The position numbers and the translations under genes are program-made. Of a stretch of DNA of 23,176 bases, positions 14,488 through 20,857 are shown piece after piece. Every line of letters begins with the position of its first letter. Positions within the stretch are counted from its first letter, which is position 1. The stretch covers positions 1 through 23,176 of the forward strand of contig JBJXGC010000208.1 of NCBI GenBank assembly GCA_046154545.1, in the 5' to 3' direction. The notes below the pieces were generated by a model. It saw only the letters and a list, made by a program, of their open reading frames with translations. It searched no databases and was not told the origin of the DNA. This stretch comes from JBJXGC01 sp046154545. GTDB lineage: Bacteria > Chloroflexota > Dehalococcoidia > Tepidiformales > Tepidiformaceae.

Positions 14488-17400
14488 CTACCCCCAATCG
14501 TGCCCGTCGGGCGCCGCGATCAACCCCGGCATCGGGCAGGGGAAGAAGCGCTCCGCGATCACGTTCGGGAAGCCGCTCTTCTCGTTGTCGATGCGCCCCC
14601 GGATGATGACGAACGGCGTCGCCCGCACCAGTTCGCGCTGGCGCTCCTGCAGGGGCGTGTAGACGACCACGTTCGAAAGCCCGAACTCGTCTTCGAGGAG
14701 CATGAACATCACCCCGCTCGCCGTCTGTGGCCGCTGGCGGGTGACCACCATGCCGGCGATCTCCACCCTCGCACCCTGGGGCATGCGGTTGGCGTTGCCT
14801 GGCCCCCCAAGCTGCTTGCTGGAGATGATCCCCTCGTGCAGCAGGTGCCGCACCTGGGCCATCGGGTGGGGCCGGGCCGACATCCCCAGCGCCTCGTAGT
14901 CCCAGGCCAGCTCCTGCCAGGGGCCGGGCCGCGGCAGCGTGACCATATCCTGCTCGACGGGCAGTGGCAGCGCCGCCTGGTACCCCGCCTTCCGCTTCCC
15001 TCCCGTCTCCGTCGCCTCGACGGCCGTCCCCTTCGTCAGCAATCCGAGCTGCCACAACAGCTCCCGCCGCGCCAGTCCGAATTCGTCGAGGGTGCCCGCG
15101 CGGATCAGCGCCTCACACTCTCCGTGGTCGATCCCCGTGCGCGTCATCAGGTCGTAGATGGTCCGGTAGGGGCCATGTGCCTCGCGCTCGGCGACGATGA
15201 GCCGGGAGGTGGTGATGGCGAGGCCGCCTGCGCTTACGCCCGGGCCGTCCACAGAGCCCGTGGCCTTGGACGCCGGCTGAAGGCGCTGTTCGCGCGCCTT
15301 TCCCCGCAACACGCGCTCGTCCGTCCAGCCGCCGCCGATGCCGTTCACCTGGGTGAGGCCAAGCCGGATGCCGTCGTCCTCGGGCCAGGACCCCGCCCGG
15401 CTGAGGTTGATCGCCGGCGCCCGCACCTCGAGCCCGTGCCGGTTCGCGTCGCCCGTCAGCACTTCGACCGAGTAGAAGCCCATCGGTTGGGCGTTGAAGA
15501 GCGAGCAGTAGTAGGCCGCCGGGTAGTAGTAACGCAGCCAGCACGACTCATAGGCGAGCAAGGCGAAGGCGACAGCGTGGCTCTTGGGGAAGCCGAAGGC
15601 CGCGAAGGCGGCCATCCGCTTGAACGCGACCTCCGCCGCTTCCCGGCAGACGCCCTGCCTGGCCGCCCCGGCGAAGAACTCCTCGGCCAGCGCCGCCATC
15701 GCCTCGGCCGAACGCTTGCGGCTCATCGCCCGGCGCAGGCGGTCGGCCTGGCCGGGCGTGAACCCGGCGACCGCGCACGAGATCTGGAGCACCTGGTCCT
15801 GGTAGAGCACATGCCCCAGCGTCTCCGCCATGAACGGCGCCAGCAGCGGCGCGAGTTCCGGGTGGCCGTAGTCGATATCGACCGGCTCCCCCCGCGCCAG
15901 CTTCTTGCGGTACTCCATGTAGGGGTGAAAGGCCCCTGCCATGATCGGGCCCGGGCGGATGATCGCCACCTGCACAGCGAGGTCGTCGATGTCGCTCGGC
16001 CGCGTATGCGGGAGCGACTGGATCTGGGCCCGGCTTTCGATCTGGAAGGTGCCAACCGTGTCGCCCGCCTGGATGGAGGCGAAGATCTCCTCGCTGTCGT
16101 GGGGGATCCGGCCGAGGTCGACCTTGACGCCGTTCACCTCCTCGATCATGTCCAGGCAGTCGTCCACCGCCGAGAGCATCCCGAGGGCGAGGAAATCGAT
16201 CTTCACAAAGCGCGCGTCATCCACGGAATCCTTGTCCCACTGGCAGACGAACCGCCCCGGCATCCGCGCCGGTTCGACCGGTACCACGGATGAGAGCGGC
16301 TCCGCCGAGATGACCACACCCCCGACATGCTGGCCGATGTGCCGGGGGAAGCCCGCCACCTCGTGCGCGAGGCTCACGAGGTCGCTCCAGATCGGGGCGC
16401 CGGCGAGCGATTTCAGCTCGGGGATGAGCTGCATCTCCTCGCCGATCTCGTGGGCGCTGGCGAAGTTGCCGCTCAGCTTGTTCAGCTTGGCGAGCGTGGG
16501 CGCCGGTAACCCCAGCACCTTTCCGATATCGATCACGGCGTTCTTGAACTGGTAGGTGGGGAAGGCGGCCACGATCGCCGCGTGTTCCGGCCCGTAGCGG
16601 TCGTAGATGCGCTGCAGCAGCTCATCGCGGATGTCGCGCGGGAAATCGATATCGATATCCGGCAGGCTGTGCAGCTCCTCGTTCAGGAAGCGGTCGAGGT
16701 AGAGGTTGTTCTTCACCGGGTCGATGTGGGAGAGGCCGATGAGGTAGCAGACGATCGAACTCACGGAGGACCCTCGCCCGCGGCCCACCGGCCGCTCGTC
16801 CGGCGGCAGGTGCTTCGGCCGGCCGTGCAACTCGTGGGCGATCTCCCCGACCAGCTCCATGATGTCCCAGTAGACGAGAAAAAAGCCCGCCAGCCCGTGC
16901 TTCTCGATCAGGGCAAGTTCACGCTCCAGGCGCTCACGCGCATCCCCCCGGAATCCCGGTTCGAACGGCCCGTACTTGCGCTGGAAGGCCCGCTCGCAGA
17001 TGCCCCGGAGGAAGCTATCGAGCGTCGCCCCCTCCGGCACGGGATAGTCGGGTAGCCGGTAGGGCAGGTCCCGCGTCAGGTCGAACCGGCACCGTTCAGC
17101 GATGGCCAGCGTGTTTGAGATAGCTGAGGGATAGCGCTCGAATCGGCGGGCCATCTCTTCCGGGCGCTTCAGGAAGAATTCGGAATTCGGCCGCCGTTCG
17201 CGGTGAGAACTATCGAGCGTCAGGCGGTGGCGCACGGCCACGAGCACGTCGTTCAGGCGGTGCCGTGCCCGGATGTGGTAGTGCGCGTTGTTTGTGGCCA
17301 CAACATCCAGCCCAGCCCGTCCCGCCAGGTCAGCGAGAGCGGCGACCCGCTGGCTATCGCCGTAGACATCGTGATGCTGGAGTTCGACGAAGAAATGGTC

Positions 17401-18048
17401 AGCGCCGAGCGCGTCTCGGTATTCGGAGGCAGTGCTGAGTGCTGATTGCTGTGTGCCGTGTGCCCCGGCGCCTCGTGCGATTTCGCTGTCTTTGCATCCG
17501 GAGAGGACGATCAGGCCGGCGTGGTGTTCGAAGAGCCACTCTTTTTCAACCATCGGCGTGTCCTTGCCGTAGGTTTTGTAGGCCAACCCGAGCAGCCGGC
17601 AGAGGTTGCGGTAGCCGTCGATCGTCTCGGCGAGGACCGTCAGGTGGCCCTCACCCATCTCCTGGCTGCGCTGGAGAGCGGGAGACGGCGGCACTTCGCG
17701 CTCTGCAGTTTGCTCTTTGCTGGCAATGGTCATGCGATCGCTCCTGGCGGGCTCTTGGCGGCCTTGGCGCCTTGGCGATTCCCCGACCTGAGCGGGAGAC
17801 GGCAGTGCTTCGCTCTTTGCTCTTTGCTCTTTGCTGGCGATGGTCAGTTCGCAGCCCGTGATCGGCTTCAGGCCGCGTTCGTGCGCGGCCTTTGCGTACT
17901 CCATCGCCCCGTAGAGGTTGTCGTGGTCAGTGATGGCGAGCGCGGCATAGCCGAGTTCCGCCGCACGGCCGACCATCTCGTCGGTGCTGCTGGCGCCTTC
18001 GCGGAGAGACCAGCAGGAGTGGGCATGGAGTTCGGCATACGCGGCCAT
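14488..18048 (-). CDS. dnaE2: Error-prone DNA polymerase III alpha subunit (DnaE2 type)
   Basis: The 1186-residue protein has a PHP domain from the N-terminus (ELHAHSCWSL, His8/His10; ITDHDNLYG). Then come the DnaE2-typical VVATNNAHYH and RRPNSEFFLKRPEEMA. The polymerase core has GRGRGSSVSSIVCYLIGLSHIDP and the catalytic Asp466/Asp468 (PDIDIDF) with Asp618 (FVKIDFLALGM). QIDxAxxR-type finger residues, a helix-hairpin-helix region and a C-terminal OB fold (MFMLLEDEFGLSNVVVY) follow. It ends APDGHDWG, like the short DnaE2 C-terminus. In the SOS mutasome DnaE2 does translesion synthesis with ImuB. In-frame insertions are visible at about residues 71-133, 196-208 and 913-950, making it roughly 100 residues longer than usual. 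A LexA box overlaps its promoter. Confidence 0.92.
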   Translation of the reverse strand: MAAYAELHAHSCWSLREGASSTDEMVGRAAELGYAALAITDHDNLYGAMEYAKAAHERGLKPITGCELTIASKEQRAKSEALPSPAQVGESPRRQGRQEPARSDRMTIASKEQTAEREVPPSPALQRSQEMGEGHLTVLAETIDGYRNLCRLLGLAYKTYGKDTPMVEKEWLFEHHAGLIVLSGCKDSEIARGAGAHGTQQSALSTASEYRDALGADHFFVELQHHDVYGDSQRVAALADLAGRAGLDVVATNNAHYHIRARHRLNDVLVAVRHRLTLDSSHRERRPNSEFFLKRPEEMARRFERYPSAISNTLAIAERCRFDLTRDLPYRLPDYPVPEGATLDSFLRGICERAFQRKYGPFEPGFRGDARERLERELALIEKHGLAGFFLVYWDIMELVGEIAHELHGRPKHLPPDERPVGRGRGSSVSSIVCYLIGLSHIDPVKNNLYLDRFLNEELHSLPDIDIDFPRDIRDELLQRIYDRYGPEHAAIVAAFPTYQFKNAVIDIGKVLGLPAPTLAKLNKLSGNFASAHEIGEEMQLIPELKSLAGAPIWSDLVSLAHEVAGFPRHIGQHVGGVVISAEPLSSVVPVEPARMPGRFVCQWDKDSVDDARFVKIDFLALGMLSAVDDCLDMIEEVNGVKVDLGRIPHDSEEIFASIQAGDTVGTFQIESRAQIQSLPHTRPSDIDDLAVQVAIIRPGPIMAGAFHPYMEYRKKLARGEPVDIDYGHPELAPLLAPFMAETLGHVLYQDQVLQISCAVAGFTPGQADRLRRAMSRKRSAEAMAALAEEFFAGAARQGVCREAAEVAFKRMAAFAAFGFPKSHAVAFALLAYESCWLRYYYPAAYYCSLFNAQPMGFYSVEVLTGDANRHGLEVRAPAINLSRAGSWPEDDGIRLGLTQVNGIGGGWTDERVLRGKAREQRLQPASKATGSVDGPGVSAGGLAITTSRLIVAEREAHGPYRTIYDLMTRTGIDHGECEALIRAGTLDEFGLARRELLWQLGLLTKGTAVEATETGGKRKAGYQAALPLPVEQDMVTLPRPGPWQELAWDYEALGMSARPHPMAQVRHLLHEGIISSKQLGGPGNANRMPQGARVEIAGMVVTRQRPQTASGVMFMLLEDEFGLSNVVVYTPLQERQRELVRATPFVIIRGRIDNEKSGFPNVIAERFFPCPMPGLIAAPDGHDWG
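17429..17464. repeat. Low-complexity GTGCTGAGTGCTGA-like segment inside dnaE2
   Basis: This segment is built of near-repeats (AGTGCTG, AGTGCTG, ATTGCTG, then GTGTGCC, GTGTGCC). It encodes roughly residues 196-207, a stretch (GTQQSALST) not expected between the conserved SEIARG and EYRDALG segments. It resembles dispersed low-complexity repeats seen in some environmental genomes (from memory). Confidence 0.5.
17676..17732. repeat. 57-bp direct repeat, copy B, inside dnaE2
   Basis: This runs from GAGCGGGAGACGGC to TGGCAATGGTCA and matches 17790-17846 at 49 of 57 positions by eye. It encodes the second TIASKEQ...PPSPA copy in the PHP domain. The length (19 codons) preserves frame. Confidence 0.75.
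17754..17778. repeat. CTTGGCG tandem units between the 57-bp repeats
   Basis: Three CTTGGCG units, spaced 8-9 bp apart, lie in the 57-bp spacer between the two longer repeats. They are in frame within dnaE2 and encode the Arg/Gln-rich RRQGRQ area. Confidence 0.5.
17790..17846. repeat. 57-bp direct repeat, copy A, inside dnaE2
   Basis: This is the partner of 17676-17732. It contains three CTCTTTG units in a row and encodes the first TIASKEQ...LPSPA copy. The spacer between the copies (17733-17789) is also exactly 57 bp. Confidence 0.75.
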
Positions 18049-18055
18049 AGCCCAG

Positions 18056-18074
18056 AGTTTAGAACAAACGTTCT
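18056..18074 (-). promoter_or_regulatory. LexA (SOS) box overlapping the dnaE2 -10 element
   Basis: AGAACAAACGTTCT (18061-18074) contains a perfect GAAC-N4-GTTC, the LexA/DinR site of Gram-positive-type SOS regulons. On the minus strand it runs directly into TAAACT (18056-18061), a -10-like hexamer 7 nt before the ATG at 18048. LexA bound here would cover the promoter. The site 22132-22150 before imuB has the same layout. Confidence 0.85.
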
Positions 18075-18137
18075 TGGTTTGCCACTGTCGTATTTGTGCC
18101 GGTTCGCCCCCGGACCGTCCCCTCGGGGGTTTCCCGA

Positions 18138-18167
18138 TTGGCGGATGATCTGCATGGGGCGTAAAGT
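18138..18167 (+). promoter_or_regulatory. Candidate promoter of the surface-protein gene
   Basis: TTGGCG (18138-18143) and TAAAGT (18162-18167) are 18 nt apart, each with four matches to consensus. The start would be near 18174, leaving a leader of about 27 nt with GGAG before the ATG at 18201. Confidence 0.4.
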
Positions 18168-18200
18168 CACCTTTCTACCTCTTACGGAGCGATCCTCAAC

Positions 18201-18992
18201 ATGCGCATGCGCAGCCGCCTTCTCCTGGCCCTCGCCGTTGTCGCGGCCCTGGCTATTCCGCTCCCGGCCTTCGCAGATGAGACGCCCCGCGCCGCCTGCG
18301 GGCCAGAAATCACCCTCACCCCGCCCTCCGGGACGCCTGGCACGGTCGTCAGCGTCAATATCCGCCACTACCCGCCCGATACCGACGTGACCGTCATTCT
18401 GCGCGTCACTGGCGACCCCGTTGTGGGTATTGGCCGCACCGATGTCGAAGGCCGGGCCTACGTCATCTTTACGATGCCCTCCTTCCCTGGCGATTACGTG
18501 AACGTCTTCGCGACCGCGCCCCCCTGCAACAGCACCGGCGCCCACTTCTTCTACCGCGAGACGCCGCCCACCCCCGTGCCCACGGCCCGTCCGACCGCCA
18601 CCCCGTTCGTGCCGGCCCCGCCGACGCCGACGCTCCCGCCCGTCATCCCACCGACGCCACCTCCGCCTGCGGCCGGGGCTGGCCTCTTCACCGGCGACGC
18701 GATGACCTTCAACATGGCCCTCATCGCCCTGGCGCTCGTGGTCTTCAGCAGCGGCTTCGCCCTCTGGGGTTCGTCCCGCCGCCGCCGCCCGGCATACGCC
18801 ACGGTCCAGGTGACAGACCACATCGCCAGCCGGGCTGCCCCTGAACCCGAGCTGCCGGGTGTCGAAGAAACGCCCACCCGTCTGCTCGCAGACACCTCCC
18901 GGCCAAGGGGCTCCGGCCTCTCGATGCTCGCCGCTGGCCTCGGAGCGACCGCCGCCGGGCTCATGCTCCTCGTCCGCGGCCGCCGCAAGTAA
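18201..18992 (+). CDS. Cell-surface protein: signal peptide, Ig-like domain, Pro/Thr-rich stalk, transmembrane segment
   Basis: The 263-residue protein has a clear signal peptide (MRMRSRLLLALAVVAALAIPLPAFADE, about 1-26, cleavage near AFA-DE). A beta-rich module of about 90 residues follows (ITLTPPSGTPGTVVSVNIRHYPPDTDVTV...), like IPT/Ig domains. A Pro/Thr stalk (about 121-161, TPPTPVPTARPTATP) leads to a membrane helix near 171-191 (MALIALALVVFSSGFALWG) followed by SRRRR. A second hydrophobic stretch at the C-terminus ends RGRRK. It is probably an envelope protein with its N-terminal domain outside. There is no LPXTG motif and no recognised orthologue. It is divergent from dnaE2 and has its own promoter and a downstream terminator hairpin. 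Confidence 0.75.
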   Translation: MRMRSRLLLALAVVAALAIPLPAFADETPRAACGPEITLTPPSGTPGTVVSVNIRHYPPDTDVTVILRVTGDPVVGIGRTDVEGRAYVIFTMPSFPGDYVNVFATAPPCNSTGAHFFYRETPPTPVPTARPTATPFVPAPPTPTLPPVIPPTPPPPAAGAGLFTGDAMTFNMALIALALVVFSSGFALWGSSRRRRPAYATVQVTDHIASRAAPEPELPGVEETPTRLLADTSRPRGSGLSMLAAGLGATAAGLMLLVRGRRK

Positions 18993-19014
18993 CTCGTCCC
19001 TGGCCATGAACCAA

Positions 19015-19042
19015 AACGAGGCGGCCATTTGGCCGCCTCGTT
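19015..19042. terminator. Strong 12-bp stem terminator hairpin
   Basis: AACGAGGCGGCC-attt-GGCCGCCTCGTT is a perfect 12-bp stem with a 4-nt loop, 22 bp after the surface-protein stop. Read on the minus strand it is followed by TTTT, so it can also stop leftward transcription. It probably serves both converging units. Confidence 0.8.
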
Positions 19043-19088
19043 CCGTTCGTCCAGGTCTGGATGTCCGAGTGGTCCCGGGGACCTTGCC

Positions 19089-19113
19089 GAGCGCGGCCGG
19101 AAGGCCGCTCAAC
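19089..19113. repeat. GC-rich palindromic intergenic repeat, copy 2
   Basis: This is identical to copy 1 (3868-3892) except GGAAGG for GGGAGG in the centre, and it keeps the ability to fold. Confidence 0.6.
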
Positions 19114-19201
19114 ACGATTGCGGTATTCCACGGGTCGCTCGTACCGGACTTCTTTGAACCCTTTGATCCTTGCGTCTAAACCCTCCCAGACCCGCGCCGG
19201 C

Positions 19202-19225
19202 GAGCGCGGCCGGGAGGCGCTTAAC
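19202..19225. repeat. GC-rich palindromic intergenic repeat, copy 3 (slightly degenerate)
   Basis: It begins like copy 1 (GAGCGCGGCCGGGAGG) but ends CGCTTAAC, one base shorter. It directly abuts the stop codon of the Tag-like gene, as expected for a transcription terminator or a 3' REP-type element. Confidence 0.55.
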
Positions 19226-19693
19226 TTACCCCTTCGGCTTCTGTGCGCCCTCCAGCAGCTTTGCCCGGTATTCGTGCTGTTCCGGCACCGGTTCGCCAAC
19301 GACATAGAGGAAGTAGTAGGCGCCGAAGTCGCCCACGAACTTGAACCGCTTCCGCATGTCCTTGACGAGCGTCTCGAACTCGCCCTTTCCCTCCAGGTAG
19401 CGCTTGAAGGTGCCGAACTCCTTTTCCGCCGCAATCATCGCCTGGGCGTTGTGGACGGTCGCCTCGATCTTCTTGCGGCTGCGGACGATCCGTTCGTCGC
19501 TCGTCAGCGCATCGACTTCGTCCGGGGAGAGGTTGGCGACGCGTTCCGGGTCGAAGCCGTGGAAGGCCGCCTGGAAGCCCGGCCACTTCCGCTCGATGAC
19601 CTGCCAGTTGAGGCCCGGCTCGAACGCCGTCTTCGTCAGGATCTCGAGGTAGTCAGCGAGTTTCGTCGGGGTGATCTGCTTGGGTGCTTCCAT
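19226..19693 (-). CDS. DNA-3-methyladenine glycosylase I (Tag)-like protein
   Basis: The 155-residue protein resembles the TagI family: LEILTKTAFEPGLNW (17-30), then IERKWPGFQAAFHGFDPERVANLS and IVRSRKKIEATVHNAQAMI (69-87), which matches the I-x-R-N-x-x-K-I-x-A-x-x-x-N-A signature. Tag removes alkylated adenines in base excision repair. This protein is shorter than E. coli Tag (about 187) and lacks the N-terminal Cys/His and C-terminal His/Cys zinc ligands, so substrate range and activity may differ. The ATG has AGAGGAGG 6 nt upstream, the strongest SD sequence in the window. Its place between dnaE2 and imuB fits a DNA-damage role, though no LexA box is seen before it. Confidence 0.7.
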   Translation of the reverse strand: MEAPKQITPTKLADYLEILTKTAFEPGLNWQVIERKWPGFQAAFHGFDPERVANLSPDEVDALTSDERIVRSRKKIEATVHNAQAMIAAEKEFGTFKRYLEGKGEFETLVKDMRKRFKFVGDFGAYYFLYVVGEPVPEQHEYRAKLLEGAQKPKG

Positions 19694-19797
19694 TGCGGCC
19701 TCCTCTTGCTGGTCCTTCGCCCTTCAGCGAACCACTCCAGGTCCGTTGACATCGCGAAGCGGGCGGGACGTAAGCATACGGTACGGCGAGAGCACCA

Positions 19798-20211
19798 TCA
19801 GCCGCGAGGCTCGGTCCAGTTCTCCAGCCGCAGCCCCGGCACCCGCGAGAACTCGCGCATGTTGTTCGTCACCAGCGTCGCGTCGTGGGCCAGCGCTGTC
19901 GCCGCGATCACCATGTCCATCAAGCCGATGAGCTGGCCGGTCGTGGCCAGCGCATGTTTCAGTTCCCCAAAGTAGTGAGCTGCCGCCTCGTCAAACGGCA
20001 GCGCCTCGAAGGCTCCAAGAAAAGCCCGGTGGCGTTCCATGTTCAGTGCTACTCTGGCCGAGTTCAGTGCCGCGTAGCGCAGTTCTGCGATGACCGCGGT
20101 TGGCACGCCGATCGGTTCCGCTTCCAGCGCACTGAGCCGTGCACCCACCTCGGGTGGGCGTCCGTTTAGTGCGTAGATACAGATGTCGGTGTCGAGCGCT
20201 CGTAGGGACAT
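19798..20211 (-). CDS. vapC: PIN-domain ribonuclease toxin, VapC-type (pair 2)
   Basis: The 137-residue protein has Asp7 (RALDTDICIYALNG), Glu43 (VIAELRYAA) and Asp99 (GLMDMVIAATALAHDATLVTNN). It ends MREFSRVPGLRLENW, the standard VapC C-terminus. The fourth acid is Asn116/Asn117 (TNN), as in many VapC proteins. It is an RNase toxin paired with the upstream antitoxin: the ATG at 20211 shares one base with the antitoxin TAA (TAATG). It is only distantly similar to the VapC at 13775-14161, so the two pairs were probably acquired separately. Confidence 0.92.
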   Translation of the reverse strand: MSLRALDTDICIYALNGRPPEVGARLSALEAEPIGVPTAVIAELRYAALNSARVALNMERHRAFLGAFEALPFDEAAAHYFGELKHALATTGQLIGLMDMVIAATALAHDATLVTNNMREFSRVPGLRLENWTEPRG

Positions 20212-20456
20212 TACTCGAGAACCGGGTGTTCGCGGTCGGGCGCATAACCAGCGTCAATGTCGGCGAGGATCTCCTCCACGGTCCGGTCGTCCTCCCACGT
20301 CCCCAACACGGCCAACATCCCATCCCATGCGCTTTTCGCTGTTGCGTCGCGGATAGCGTTGGCGGCGAATGCCGACCGGCTCACCTTCTCACGTTCCGCC
20401 GCTCTGTCGAGCTTCCGCGCGGTCTCTTCGTCCAGGTAGATCGTGAGCTGAGGCAT
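20211..20456 (-). CDS. vapB: VapB-type antitoxin (pair 2)
   Basis: The 81-residue protein starts MPQLTIYLDEETARKLDRAAEREKVS, an RHH-type strand-helix-helix with SRSAFAANAIR. The acidic C-terminus (WEDDRTVEEILADIDAGYAP) would bind VapC. The frame extends upstream to 20507, but that part covers the operator palindrome. The ATG at 20456 has GGAGAG 5 nt upstream and lies after the TATACT -10. Autorepression through the 26-bp palindrome is expected. Confidence 0.85.
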   Translation of the reverse strand: MPQLTIYLDEETARKLDRAAEREKVSRSAFAANAIRDATAKSAWDGMLAVLGTWEDDRTVEEILADIDAGYAPDREHPVLE

Positions 20457-20475
20457 TGGCTCTCTCCTTTTCGAT

Positions 20476-20501
20476 CCAAGTATATGTGCACATATACTTG
20501 G
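20476..20501 (-). promoter_or_regulatory. Perfect 26-bp palindromic operator with embedded -10, toxin-antitoxin pair 2
   Basis: CCAAGTATATGTG (20476-20488) is followed immediately by its exact reverse complement (20489-20501). TATACT on the minus strand inside it is a good -10, about 22 nt before the GGAGAG ribosome site region, and symmetry gives the same hexamer on the plus strand. It starts 20 bp upstream of the vapB ATG and ends 2 bp from the stop of the DUF6504-like gene. Confidence 0.8.
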
Positions 20502-20503
20502 CG

Positions 20504-20857
20504 TCACGCGCTCCGGTCCCTCACAGCCCGCGGCCCCTCATACGTCTGTGCGTACCAGAGGTCGCGGGCGAGGTCGTGGTAGGCCGTCACCCGCCTCCCG
20601 CCCTCCAGCTCCACGATGAAGTAGCGCCGCGCGATCTCCTCCCGCCACCATTCGTCGTCGATCCGCCAGCTGTCATGGATGGCGGTCACGGGCAGGAAGG
20701 CGCCGCGCCAGAGGACCGCTTTCGGCAGGCCGCGGGCGGTGGCCTCTACGGCCAGCGGCGCCGGCTCGTTCAGCTGCCGGAAGCGATGGGTCGCGGCCTC
20801 GCCCGCTACTGCTGGAAGGCCACGAGCGCGAGCTGCCGCTCGGGGATTCTCGACCAT
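20504..20857 (-). CDS. DUF6504-like small protein coupled to imuB
   Basis: The 117-residue protein has HRFRQLNEPAPLAV, then PVTAIHDSWRIDDEWWREEIARRYFIVELEGGRRVTAYHDL and WYAQTYEG. The W-R-I-D-D-E-W-W-R segment with R-R-Y-F-x-V-E-L is, from memory, the hallmark of a family (DUF6504) commonly encoded right after Y-family polymerase-like genes. Its biochemical role is unknown. The ATG at 20857 has GAGG 7 nt upstream and lies 52 bases inside the imuB end, so translation is coupled and it belongs to the same LexA-controlled unit. Starts further upstream (to 20941) lack an SD sequence and homology. Confidence 0.75.
   Translation of the reverse strand: MVENPRAAARARGLPAVAGEAATHRFRQLNEPAPLAVEATARGLPKAVLWRGAFLPVTAIHDSWRIDDEWWREEIARRYFIVELEGGRRVTAYHDLARDLWYAQTYEGPRAVRDRSA

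Larger units (their letters stand above)
18993..19225. other. Convergent intergenic region with terminator and two palindromic repeats
   Basis: The region between the surface-protein gene and the Tag-like gene carries a strong hairpin and two copies of the 25-bp palindrome. The about 90 bp between the repeat copies shows no ORF or RNA gene that I can support. Confidence 0.6.

Noticed and set aside
14500..16293. 597-codon open frame on the plus strand
   Set aside because: It lies wholly antisense to dnaE2, whose motifs are unambiguous; long antisense frames are common at this GC content.
17676..17846. CRISPR-like reading of the equal-length repeats and spacer
   Set aside because: Only two imperfect copies, inside a continuous coding frame, with no cas genes.
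17868..19115. 415-codon minus-strand frame
   Set aside because: It overlaps dnaE2 in another frame and the well-supported surface-protein gene; composition is R/G-rich with no domains.
19744..19749. Plus-strand TTGACA between vapC and the Tag-like gene
   Set aside because: No rightward gene follows and the nearest -10-like sequence is 19 or more nt away.
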